Assembly (NCBI GenBank): GCA_049284695.1
Contig: JBAPYK010000389.1
Span: 1-14,250 of the forward strand
DNA: 14,250 bases
Source of the DNA: Rhodoplanes sp049284695
GTDB lineage: Bacteria; Pseudomonadota; Alphaproteobacteria; Rhizobiales; Xanthobacteraceae
Reading direction: 5' to 3'
Shown here in pieces: positions 6,552 to 13,701 of the stretch (positions within the stretch are counted from its first letter, which is position 1; each line of letters opens with the position of its first letter). A program made the position numbers and the translations under genes. The notes below the pieces were generated by a model that worked only from the letters and a program-made list of their open reading frames with translations, made no database searches and had not been told where the DNA came from.

Positions 6552-8073
6552 CCGCAATCGAACCAAGGACGGCGATGCCCAAGGCCGTCTCAATCACGGC
6601 CCGCCGGTCGCCGTCATCGACATCGGATCGAACTCGGTCCGCCTCGTCGCCTATGAAGGTCTGACCCGGAGTCCCACGCCGATCTTCAACGAGAAGGTGC
6701 TCGCGGGGCTTGGGCGCGAGGTCCAATCGACCGGTATGCTCGCGCGTGACGCGGTCGATCGGGCGCTGGCGGCGCTGTGGCGCTTCCGCGCGCTGTGCGA
6801 CACGATGGGCGTGCGCCGCCTGTGGATTATCGCCACGGCGGCGTGCCGCGACGCCATGAATGGTCCGGACTTTATCCGCGAGGCCGAGAAGATTTGCCGC
6901 GTCAAAATCAATGTGGTCTCCGGCAAGCGCGAGGCCGAACTCTCCGCCCTCGGCATCGTGTCCGGCGTCCATCATGCCCACGGAATCGTCGGCGATCTCG
7001 GCGGCGGGTCGCTCGAGCTCATCGATTTGCGCAATTCGCGTTGCCGGGCGGCCGTCACGCTGCCCTTGGGCGGGCTCGCGCTCCAGGACATTTCCGAGAA
7101 ATCGCTGAAGAAGGCCGAGAAGATCGTCGCGCGGACGCTTGCAGGTGTGCGTTTTCTCTCGGCGGGCACGGGGCGCGCCTTTTACGCGGTGGGCGGCACG
7201 TGGCGCGCCCTTACTCGCTTGCACATGCGCCAGACCGGCTATCCGCTGCATGTCATGCACGGCTACTCGATCCCCGCCAAGGAAGCGCTCGAATTCGTCC
7301 GCCTCGTGCGGCGCGTCAATCCCGAGATGCTGTCGCAAATCGAGGCGGTGAGCGACGCGCGCCGGCCGTTGCTCGGCTACGCCGCGCTGGTGCTGGAGCA
7401 CATTATCCGGCGCGCCAAGCCGCGCGAGATCGTCGTTTCCGCCGTGGGGGTGCGCGAAGGTCTCCTCTATTCGCTTCTCAATAAGACGGAGCAAATGCGC
7501 GACCCGCTGCTCGCCGCAGCGCGCGACCTCAACGTCCTGCGTTCGCGCTCGCCGCAGCACGGCGAGGAATTGATCGAGTGGACCGACCGATTCATGGCCT
7601 CCTCGGGGATCGACGAGACGGCCGAAGAGGTGCGGTTGCGCCATGCCGCCTGTCTGCTCGCCGATATCGGCTGGCGGGCGCACCCCGACTACCGCGGCGA
7701 GCAGTCGCTCAACATCATCGCGCATGCGAGCTTTCTCGGCGTCGATCACCCCGGACGCGCCTTTCTGGCGCTTGCGGTCTTCTTTCGCCATGTCGGGCTG
7801 TGGGAGGGGGAATTGTCCCCCCATGTGCGGGAACTGGCGAGCGCTCGGATGATCGACCGGGCGCGCGTGCTCGGCGGCGCGTTGCGGGTCGCCTACCTGA
7901 TATCCGCCGCTATGCCCGGCGTATTGCCCGAGATGCCGCTCGCGGTTGTTCGCGGCCAGCTCATTCTGCCGCTGAAGGGTCGGCACATCGCGCTGGGCGG
8001 AGAGCGTCTTTACAATCGGCTGCGGCAGCTTGGGCGTCTGATCGGGCGTGAGGTAATCTCGATCTCAAGCTGA
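6544..8073 (+). CDS. ppx: Exopolyphosphatase / guanosine pentaphosphate phosphohydrolase (Ppx/GppA family)
   Basis: The 509-residue protein belongs to the actin-like ASKHA phosphatase family that releases phosphate from polyphosphate ends or converts pppGpp to ppGpp. The phosphate-1 loop is VIDIGSNSVRLV (24-35). TAACRDA (98-104) follows, then SGKREAELSALGI (126-138) with the likely catalytic Glu. GDLGGGSLEL (150-159) is the phosphate-2 loop, AVGGTWRALT the adenosine-side loop and SAVGVREGLLY the end of the second domain. The C-terminal part (about 330-509) is the helical HD-like domain of long Ppx proteins. GTG 6544 was chosen because GGGGAG lies just upstream; an in-frame GTG at 6490 would extend deep into ppk without a good site. 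The adjacent ppk favours polyphosphate as substrate, though GppA activity cannot be excluded. The stop overlaps rnd. Confidence 0.95.
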   Translation: MASRNRTKDGDAQGRLNHGPPVAVIDIGSNSVRLVAYEGLTRSPTPIFNEKVLAGLGREVQSTGMLARDAVDRALAALWRFRALCDTMGVRRLWIIATAACRDAMNGPDFIREAEKICRVKINVVSGKREAELSALGIVSGVHHAHGIVGDLGGGSLELIDLRNSRCRAAVTLPLGGLALQDISEKSLKKAEKIVARTLAGVRFLSAGTGRAFYAVGGTWRALTRLHMRQTGYPLHVMHGYSIPAKEALEFVRLVRRVNPEMLSQIEAVSDARRPLLGYAALVLEHIIRRAKPREIVVSAVGVREGLLYSLLNKTEQMRDPLLAAARDLNVLRSRSPQHGEELIEWTDRFMASSGIDETAEEVRLRHAACLLADIGWRAHPDYRGEQSLNIIAHASFLGVDHPGRAFLALAVFFRHVGLWEGELSPHVRELASARMIDRARVLGGALRVAYLISAAMPGVLPEMPLAVVRGQLILPLKGRHIALGGERLYNRLRQLGRLIGREVISISS

Positions 8074-9285
8074 GCCGGGTCGGCGGTCGACGGCGACGAC
8101 GCGGTTGCGCTCGATGGCAAGCGCCAGGTCGCCGTGCTTGAGAGCGAGCGCCTTCTCGCCGAACAACTCGCGGCGCCAGCCCTTGAGGGCGCGAACGTCG
8201 GCGCTGTCGTTGGCGACGATCCGCTCGAGATCTTCCACGGTTGCGATCACTTTGGCGGCGACGCCGTGCTTTTCAGCGGTCATCCGCAACAGGACCTTCA
8301 ACAGCTCCACCGTCGCGCCTGCATTGGCCTGCGAACGTGTCCGCTCAAGTCGCGGCAGCGCTTTGACATCGCGCGCGAGCCCGCGCCGAACCGCGTCGAG
8401 AATGTCCTGTCCCCATTTCGAGCGCTCAAAGCCCTTTGGCAGCGAGCGCAGCGCTGCCAGCCCCTCCGGCGAACTCGGCGCTTGGGTTGCGATATCGCCG
8501 AGAACCTCGTCCTTGAGCACGCGCCCGCGCGGCACGTCGCGCAGCTGCGCCTCCCGCTCTCGCCAGGCGGCAAGCTCGATCAATATGGCGAGCTCCTTCG
8601 GCTTGCGCACGCGGCTCTTGAGCCGTTCCCACGCCGTCTCCGGGTCGGCGCGATACGTGTCGGGCGAGGTGAGGATTTCCATTTCCTCGTCGACCCAATT
8701 GGCGCGTCCGCGCTCGGCAAGGCCGGCGGCAAGCGCGAGGTAGACATCGCGCAGATGCGTTACGTCGGAAATCGCGTAGGAAATCTGCGCCGAGGTCAGC
8801 GGGCGGCGCGCCCAGTCGGTGAAGCGGCTTGATTTGTCGAGGGCGTCGCCGGTGATGCGGTGGACGAGCTGGTCATAGGAGATGGCGTCGCCATAGCCCA
8901 GCACCATCGCGGCCACCTGAGTGTCGAACAGCGGGCGGGGGATCAACGAGGCCAGGTTCCAGATGATCTCGACATCCTGACGGGCGGCGTGGAAAACCTT
9001 GGTCACCCGCTCGTTCGCCATCAGCGCATAGAACGGGCTGAGATCGATGTCCGCAGCAAGCGCATCGATGACGATCGCTTCCGTCGGGCTAGCCATTTGA
9101 GCGACGCAGAGCAGGGGATAATAGGTCGACTCGCGCAGGAACTCGGTATCGACCGTCACGAACGCGTGGCTCGCCATGCGCTCGCACGCCGCCGCGAGAC
9201 CCTCGGTCGTCGTAATCAGCTTCGCCGGCAAGGAATCGTAATTGCTTCCTCTGGCGGATCGGAAATGCGGGTCCTCGATCAACAT
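8065..9285 (-). CDS. rnd: Ribonuclease D
   Basis: The 406-residue protein is a DEDDy 3'-5' exoribonuclease that trims tRNA and other stable RNA 3' ends in the cytoplasm. Exo I is VTVDTEFLRE with D46 and E48. Exo II is FHAARQDVEIIW with D104. Exo III is YAISDVTHLRD with Y170 and D174, the tyrosine variant typical of RNase D. An HRDC helical domain follows (about 215-300, with WREREAQLRDVPRGRVLKD). Length is normal. The first 20 residues are not conserved, so a slightly later start is possible; AAGAG lies just before the chosen ATG. The gene converges on ppx with a 9-bp overlap of coding ends. Its promoter region holds the palindrome at 9361-9377. Confidence 0.95.
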   Translation of the reverse strand: MLIEDPHFRSARGSNYDSLPAKLITTTEGLAAACERMASHAFVTVDTEFLRESTYYPLLCVAQMASPTEAIVIDALAADIDLSPFYALMANERVTKVFHAARQDVEIIWNLASLIPRPLFDTQVAAMVLGYGDAISYDQLVHRITGDALDKSSRFTDWARRPLTSAQISYAISDVTHLRDVYLALAAGLAERGRANWVDEEMEILTSPDTYRADPETAWERLKSRVRKPKELAILIELAAWREREAQLRDVPRGRVLKDEVLGDIATQAPSSPEGLAALRSLPKGFERSKWGQDILDAVRRGLARDVKALPRLERTRSQANAGATVELLKVLLRMTAEKHGVAAKVIATVEDLERIVANDSADVRALKGWRRELFGEKALALKHGDLALAIERNRVVAVDRRPGSA

Positions 9286-9360
9286 CGCTCTTGGTAAACC
9301 ACCACGACGGATGAACTAATTTAGAATCACCCCTCAAGGCATCGTTTTCACGCGGTTTTT

Positions 9361-9377
9361 TGTCTTTGTCAAAGACA
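9361..9377. promoter_or_regulatory. 17-bp perfect palindrome upstream of rnd
   Basis: TGTCTTTG (9361-9368), a central T, and CAAAGACA (9370-9377) form a perfect palindrome 76 bases upstream of rnd and 65 bases past the end of the metal ATPase gene. On the minus strand it contains TTGACA, a consensus -35 hexamer, though no good -10 follows at 16-18 bp. A one-base centre fits a dimeric DNA-binding protein better than an RNA hairpin. The T-run next to it (9355-9361) lies on the wrong side for either strand to make an intrinsic terminator. The palindrome is direct observation; operator function is inferred. Confidence 0.42.
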
Positions 9378-9441
9378 TCATACAGAGTGCGTGGAGCAAG
9401 GTCGAGGAGGATTTGGACGGGATGCGCCGAGGCCGTTCGGG

Positions 9442-11733
9442 TTAGGCCGAGGTCGCATGCTCATAAATATCCTCTTCTTGGGCATTGTGAAGGCGCACCA
9501 GCGCCTCGATCGACTCGATCACCCGCTGCGCGTCGCGAATGAGATAGCGGTCGACGTCCTGCGGCCGCACGGTTTCGGCGAGACGGGCGAGCAACCGGGC
9601 GAGATGCATGATTTCACGATGGGCTCGGCTCATGGCCGAGAGGCCATGGCGGTCATGCAGGAACTTGGACAGGCGGGGGTAAACCGAGGCCTCGTCGTCG
9701 CGCTCGTGTCGCACGATCTGCTCGGAGACGATGGCGTTCGCCTCAGCGATCAGGGTGCGCGCGTCCTCGGCGCCGGCGTCGTCGAGCGCATCGGCGATAT
9801 TGCGCAAACGGTCGAGGGCCTTCTCGAGGAGTTGGTGCCCCTCATGGAGGTCGCGGGCGGCGGCGGCAGGCAGCGAATGCAAGCGGGTCACCACGCCGCG
9901 CCCGGGTCCGAGGGCGCGCAAGGCGTTGAGGATCACGACGACATCGATCCCTTCCTGGACGAGGGCGCCGGCGACCGGGGTAAGAAATCCGAGCGCCGCG
10001 GCGCCCATGGCGAGACCGGACAGCGCCATTCCGGCGACAATGCTCTCCACCGCGATCCGCCGCGCCCGCCGCGCGATCGCGACCGCCTGCGAGACCCGGT
10101 CAAGCCGATCGACCAGGATCACCACATCGGCGGCTTGCGAGGAGGCGCTCGCGCCGCGGGCGCCCATCGCGATTCCGACGCCGGCGGCGGCAAGGGCCGG
10201 CGCGTCGTTGATGCCGTCGCCGACCATGAGCGTCGGATTGAGCCGCTGCTCGGCGGCGACGGCGTCGACTTTATCGGAGGGGCTGCGGTCGGCGAGCACT
10301 TCGTCGAGATCGAGCGCCGCCCCGATGGTCTCGGCGGCGTCGGCGCGGTCGCCGGTGACCATCATGATGCGGCCGACCCCGGCCTGTCGCAATGCGTGAA
10401 TGGCGCGCGGGGTCTCGGTGCGTAATTCATCGGCAAGCAGGAGCGCGCCAATGGCGCGGCCATCGACCGCTACGAAGACGCTCAGCGCCGCCCGCCAGGA
10501 GGCGCGCCGCAGCGCCCGCATCGCCCATTCCGGCGGCCGGGCCGTTCCGAACACGAGTGCCTGCGCGCCGACGCACACTTTCCGCCCCTCGACCATTCCC
10601 TCGAGGCCGGAGCCGAGCGTTTCTTGCACGCCCTCGGGGACGGCAAGGACGAGGCCCCGCGCAGTGGCTGCGGCGACGACCGCTTCGGCGGCAATATGGT
10701 GCGAGGCGAGTTCCAAGGACGCAGCGACCTTGAGCACCGTCTCGGCGTTTTCGCCCGGTGCGGTTTCGATCGCGACCAGCCGTGCGCCGCCCACGGTCAG
10801 CGTTCCTGTCTTGTCGAACATCACCGTATGCGTCCGCGCGAGCGCCTCGAGCGCGCCGCCGCCCTTGACCAGGACGCCGTGACGGGCCGCCTGCGAAACG
10901 CCGGCGATGAAGGCGACGGGAGCGGCGAGAATGAGCGGGCAGGGGGTCGAGGCGACCAGCACGGCGAGCGCCCGGATCGGATCGCCCGACCACACATAGG
11001 CGGCGCCCGCCACGAACAGCGTCGCCGGCAGAAGCAGCAAGGCATAGCGGTCGGCAATGCGGATGAAGGGGGCCTTCGCCGTCTGCGCGGCGGTGACGAG
11101 GCGCACGATCCCGGCATAGGTGCTTTCGCCGGCCGTCGCGGTTGCGCGCATCGCGAAGGTCTCGCCGGCATTGACCGTGCCGCTGCGCACCGGCTCGTGC
11201 GCGCGGCGCAGGACCGGCAGCGGTTCGCCGGTCAGCGCCGACTCGTCGATCAGCGCCTCCCCGCTCACGACCGCGCCATCCACCGGGACCACCTCGCCGG
11301 CGCGAACGAGCAGAATGTCGCCGATCGTGACCGTCTCGATCGCAATGTCCTCGATGTGATTGTCGAGCCGCCGATGGGCGATCCGCGGAGCGCGGTCGAC
11401 CAGCGATCGCAGATCGCGCTCCGCGCGGGCGACCGCAATCTGTTCGAGCACATTGCCGCCGGCATACATGACGGCGACGACGACGCCCGCCAGCGCCTCG
11501 CCGAGCGCGAGCGCGGCGCTCATCGACACGAAGGCCACCGCGTCCACGCCCATGCGCCCGGCCAAAAGGTCGCGGACGATGGCGACGGCGAGCGCAACGA
11601 TGACCGGCGCCGTGCCCAGCGCCCACGCCCAATAGGCAAGCGCGTCCTTTCCGGCGAGCCAAGCGGCGAGGCCGGCGGCAAGTCCAACCAGCGAAATCAG
11701 CACGAGCGCGTATCGCGCCGAGCGTTCGCTCAT
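9442..11733 (-). CDS. P1B-5-type metal ATPase with C-terminal hemerythrin-like domain
   Basis: The 763-residue inner-membrane pump couples ATP hydrolysis to transition-metal export. Visible in order: no N-terminal HMA domain; hydrophobic segments at about 8-25, 32-54, 63-78 and 80-94; actuator TGE (168-170); metal-site helix STPCPLILAAP (262-272), a TPC(x)6P motif; DKTGT with D307; ASHHIA (343-348) where most P1B pumps have S-E-H-P; TGD (460-462); GDGINDAPAL (505-514); and a last helix QEGIDVVVILNALR (593-606). After residue 620 comes a four-helix hemerythrin-like domain with candidate diiron ligands H633, H676, D680 or E681, H705, H749 and E753. TPC plus a hemerythrin tail matches P1B-5 ATPases; the studied member, S. 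meliloti Nia, is linked to nickel and iron. ATG 11733 follows GAGGGAGAG (11737-11745); a TTG at 11829 is in frame but lacks support. The thiamine-diphosphate enzyme lies 120 bp upstream, possibly co-transcribed. Confidence 0.92.
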   Translation of the reverse strand: MSERSARYALVLISLVGLAAGLAAWLAGKDALAYWAWALGTAPVIVALAVAIVRDLLAGRMGVDAVAFVSMSAALALGEALAGVVVAVMYAGGNVLEQIAVARAERDLRSLVDRAPRIAHRRLDNHIEDIAIETVTIGDILLVRAGEVVPVDGAVVSGEALIDESALTGEPLPVLRRAHEPVRSGTVNAGETFAMRATATAGESTYAGIVRLVTAAQTAKAPFIRIADRYALLLLPATLFVAGAAYVWSGDPIRALAVLVASTPCPLILAAPVAFIAGVSQAARHGVLVKGGGALEALARTHTVMFDKTGTLTVGGARLVAIETAPGENAETVLKVAASLELASHHIAAEAVVAAATARGLVLAVPEGVQETLGSGLEGMVEGRKVCVGAQALVFGTARPPEWAMRALRRASWRAALSVFVAVDGRAIGALLLADELRTETPRAIHALRQAGVGRIMMVTGDRADAAETIGAALDLDEVLADRSPSDKVDAVAAEQRLNPTLMVGDGINDAPALAAAGVGIAMGARGASASSQAADVVILVDRLDRVSQAVAIARRARRIAVESIVAGMALSGLAMGAAALGFLTPVAGALVQEGIDVVVILNALRALGPGRGVVTRLHSLPAAAARDLHEGHQLLEKALDRLRNIADALDDAGAEDARTLIAEANAIVSEQIVRHERDDEASVYPRLSKFLHDRHGLSAMSRAHREIMHLARLLARLAETVRPQDVDRYLIRDAQRVIESIEALVRLHNAQEEDIYEHATSA

Positions 11734-11736
11734 TCG

Positions 11737-11745
11737 CTCTCCCTC
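11737..11745 (-). promoter_or_regulatory. Ribosome-binding site fixing the metal-ATPase start
   Basis: On the minus strand GAGGGAGAG precedes ATG 11733, with the GGGAG core five bases away. This site supports the 763-residue form over an upstream TTG start that would add 32 Arg-rich residues without homology. Confidence 0.75.
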
Positions 11746-11853
11746 ATCCCGGTGCCGGCGCGCCGGTCGAGCGAGCGCTAGCACCGCCGGCCAAAGAGCG
11801 AAACTCAGGAGATTCCCGTGTGTGCGCAAAAGCTTATGCGAGCGACTTGCAAT

Positions 11854-13482
11854 TCAGGCTCCGCGCACGCGCGGCATATGGATGAACTCCCAAGGGCTCG
11901 GGAAGGGGCCGACCGGCACTTCGATCACGGTAGGGACATCGGCGCGAGCAAAGCCGCGGCGCAGGGCTTCACGTAAGTCTTTCGGCGTGCGCGCGCGCTC
12001 CGCCGCCGCCCCGAAACTCTCCGCAAAGCGCACGAAGTCGGGATTGGCAAGATCGCAGGCGATCAGCCGGTTGCCGAAGTGCTCCTCCTGGATGCGGCGC
12101 ACATTCCCGAACGACCCGTCGGCAAACACAATCGCGACGAGCGGAATGCGATGGAGCACCGCCGTCGCCAATTCGTTCGCCGTGAACAGAAAGCCGCCGT
12201 CGCCATTGATCGAGACGACGGGCGTGGCGGGGCAGGCGTGCTTGACCCCGAGCGCGGTCGCATAACCCCAGCCGAGCGGGTCCTGATAACCCGGCGAGAG
12301 AAACGTGCGCGGCCGGTGGACCGGCATCGCGATGCGCGAGACGAAGCCGAGCTGGGTCACCTCGTCCACGAAGATTCCCTCCTCCGGCAGCTCGGCCCGG
12401 ATCGCTTCAAGAAAAGAAAGCTGCGGCGCGAGCTTTTGCAGCCTGTCCGCCCAATGCGCCTGCCGCGATTTCATTTCGTCGTGCCGGGAGGGCCGCGTGG
12501 CGTTGTGCGCCGGCAAAACGTCGATGAGACGCCGCAGGATCGGCGCAGCGTCGCCGATCAGCGCCGCCGCCGGCGGGTGGAACCGCGCCGGCTCCTCCGG
12601 GTCGGCGTCGACGCGGATGACGGCGATGTCGTCATCGACGCCCCACTGGCGGAACTGCGTCATGAGGCGCGTGCCGACCGCGAGCACGACATCGGCCTCG
12701 CCCCACAAATCGCGACCGAGCGGGAGCGTCACGCTGAGCGGGTTACGGCTGTCGAGCACGCCGCGCCCGCGCCGATAGGCAAGCACAGGCGCCTGCAGCA
12801 TGTCGGACAGGAGCGTGACTTCGGCGGATGCGTCCTGCCCGCCGCCGCCGCACACGATCATCGGGTTTTTCGCGGCGCCGAGTTTCTTCGCGACCGCGCG
12901 CACCGCGTCCTCGTCGATCTCCGGCGGCGACGACGCGCGGGGAGGGCAAAGGTCGATCGACCCGCTCTGTCCCCACACATCCATCGCGCATTCGAGCGCC
13001 GCCGGGCCGGGCCGCCCGCTCGCCATGGCGTGCAGAGCCTGCGCCACCAGGGCCGACGCTTCGGTCGGCGACCGGATGCGGGCGGAGAAATCGACAAGGC
13101 GCGATATGATGCCGGCCTGATCGCGGATTTCATGCAGATGGCCGAGCCCGCGCCCGATATCGGCCTCGGGGATTTGTCCGATCAGGGCGAGCACCGGCGC
13201 GTTCATCGCGTAGGCCGTGAGCAGCGCCGTTCCGGTGTTGAGGAGGCCCGGTCCGGGCACCACCGCATAGGCCTGCGGCCGGCCGGTCGCGAGCGCGGCG
13301 CCGAGCGCCATGAAGCCTGCGCCCTGTTCGTGGCGCGTGTGGATCACGCGGATGCGGTCGGACGCCTTGAACAACGCATCGAACAGATGATCGTTGTGCA
13401 CGCCCGGCAGGGCGTAGAGCGTGCGGATGTCGTGCGCGAGCAGCGAGGCGACCGTCGCCTCCGCAGTCGTCATCATATCCAT
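11854..13482 (-). CDS. Thiamine-diphosphate-dependent enzyme, acetolactate-synthase large-subunit-like
   Basis: The 542-residue protein has the three-domain layout of ThDP decarboxylases and carboligases. The N-terminal Pyr domain has YALPGVHNDHLFDAL and the cofactor-activating Glu in HEQGAGFMA (E52). The central domain carries VGTRL and VDADPEE. The PP domain has GDGGFLF (427-433) and, after the usual spacing, FADGSFGNV, where acetolactate synthases have an NN pair; Asp can replace the metal-binding Asn in related enzymes. The FAD-contact RFDDRVTG stretch of biosynthetic acetolactate synthase is absent and no small regulatory subunit gene is adjacent, so branched-chain amino-acid synthesis is unlikely. 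The substrate is unknown. ATG 13482 was chosen; TTG 13488, ATG 13476 and ATG 13473 are alternatives, with weak ribosome-binding sites. It lies upstream of the metal ATPase on the same strand and is divergent from aspS. Confidence 0.9.
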   Translation of the reverse strand: MDMMTTAEATVASLLAHDIRTLYALPGVHNDHLFDALFKASDRIRVIHTRHEQGAGFMALGAALATGRPQAYAVVPGPGLLNTGTALLTAYAMNAPVLALIGQIPEADIGRGLGHLHEIRDQAGIISRLVDFSARIRSPTEASALVAQALHAMASGRPGPAALECAMDVWGQSGSIDLCPPRASSPPEIDEDAVRAVAKKLGAAKNPMIVCGGGGQDASAEVTLLSDMLQAPVLAYRRGRGVLDSRNPLSVTLPLGRDLWGEADVVLAVGTRLMTQFRQWGVDDDIAVIRVDADPEEPARFHPPAAALIGDAAPILRRLIDVLPAHNATRPSRHDEMKSRQAHWADRLQKLAPQLSFLEAIRAELPEEGIFVDEVTQLGFVSRIAMPVHRPRTFLSPGYQDPLGWGYATALGVKHACPATPVVSINGDGGFLFTANELATAVLHRIPLVAIVFADGSFGNVRRIQEEHFGNRLIACDLANPDFVRFAESFGAAAERARTPKDLREALRRGFARADVPTVIEVPVGPFPSPWEFIHMPRVRGA

Positions 13483-13701
13483 GGTCAACTCGGAATGGCC
13501 TTACGGATGTGCGCTTGATAGCCGACAACGCGGCGTCTGTCGCTATGCGAGGCGCGGCACGAGCCAATCAATAGCGTCGAAGACTGTAGGGATTGACGGA
13601 TCAGATCGTCGGGCCGCTATCCTTGACAAAGCGGGGGACGCATGCACCTTCCGGCCTCCGCCTGCGAAATTTGGTTGCGCACCCCCGGTTGGAAAGCATC
13701 G
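13483..13701. promoter_or_regulatory. Divergent promoter region of the ThDP enzyme and aspS
   Basis: No gene is evident in these 219 bp. TTGACA (13623-13628) on the plus strand is a consensus -35 element about 75 bases upstream of aspS, but no good -10 hexamer lies 16-18 bases downstream. No T-box or other leader fold was recognised. Confidence 0.3.

Noticed and set aside
4647..6593. A 648-codon open frame on the minus strand opposite ppk, and similar long antisense frames opposite ppx, the metal ATPase and the ThDP enzyme
   Set aside because: They lie wholly opposite strongly conserved genes, have no recognisable domains and show Arg/His-rich compositions typical of antisense frames in high-GC DNA.
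11755..11766. CCGGCGCGCCGG palindrome between the ThDP enzyme and the metal ATPase as a terminator
   Set aside because: A 12-bp self-complementary run with no loop and no T-run on either strand; such palindromes are common in GC-rich DNA.
12090..12130. Loss of activity in the ThDP enzyme because the NN motif reads AD
   Set aside because: Asp can serve in place of the metal-binding Asn in related ThDP enzymes, and the GDG motif, catalytic Glu and full length are intact.
13623..13651. TTGACA upstream of aspS as a firm sigma-70 promoter
   Set aside because: The -35 is consensus, but no acceptable -10 hexamer sits 16-18 bases downstream, so only a weak note was kept in the features.
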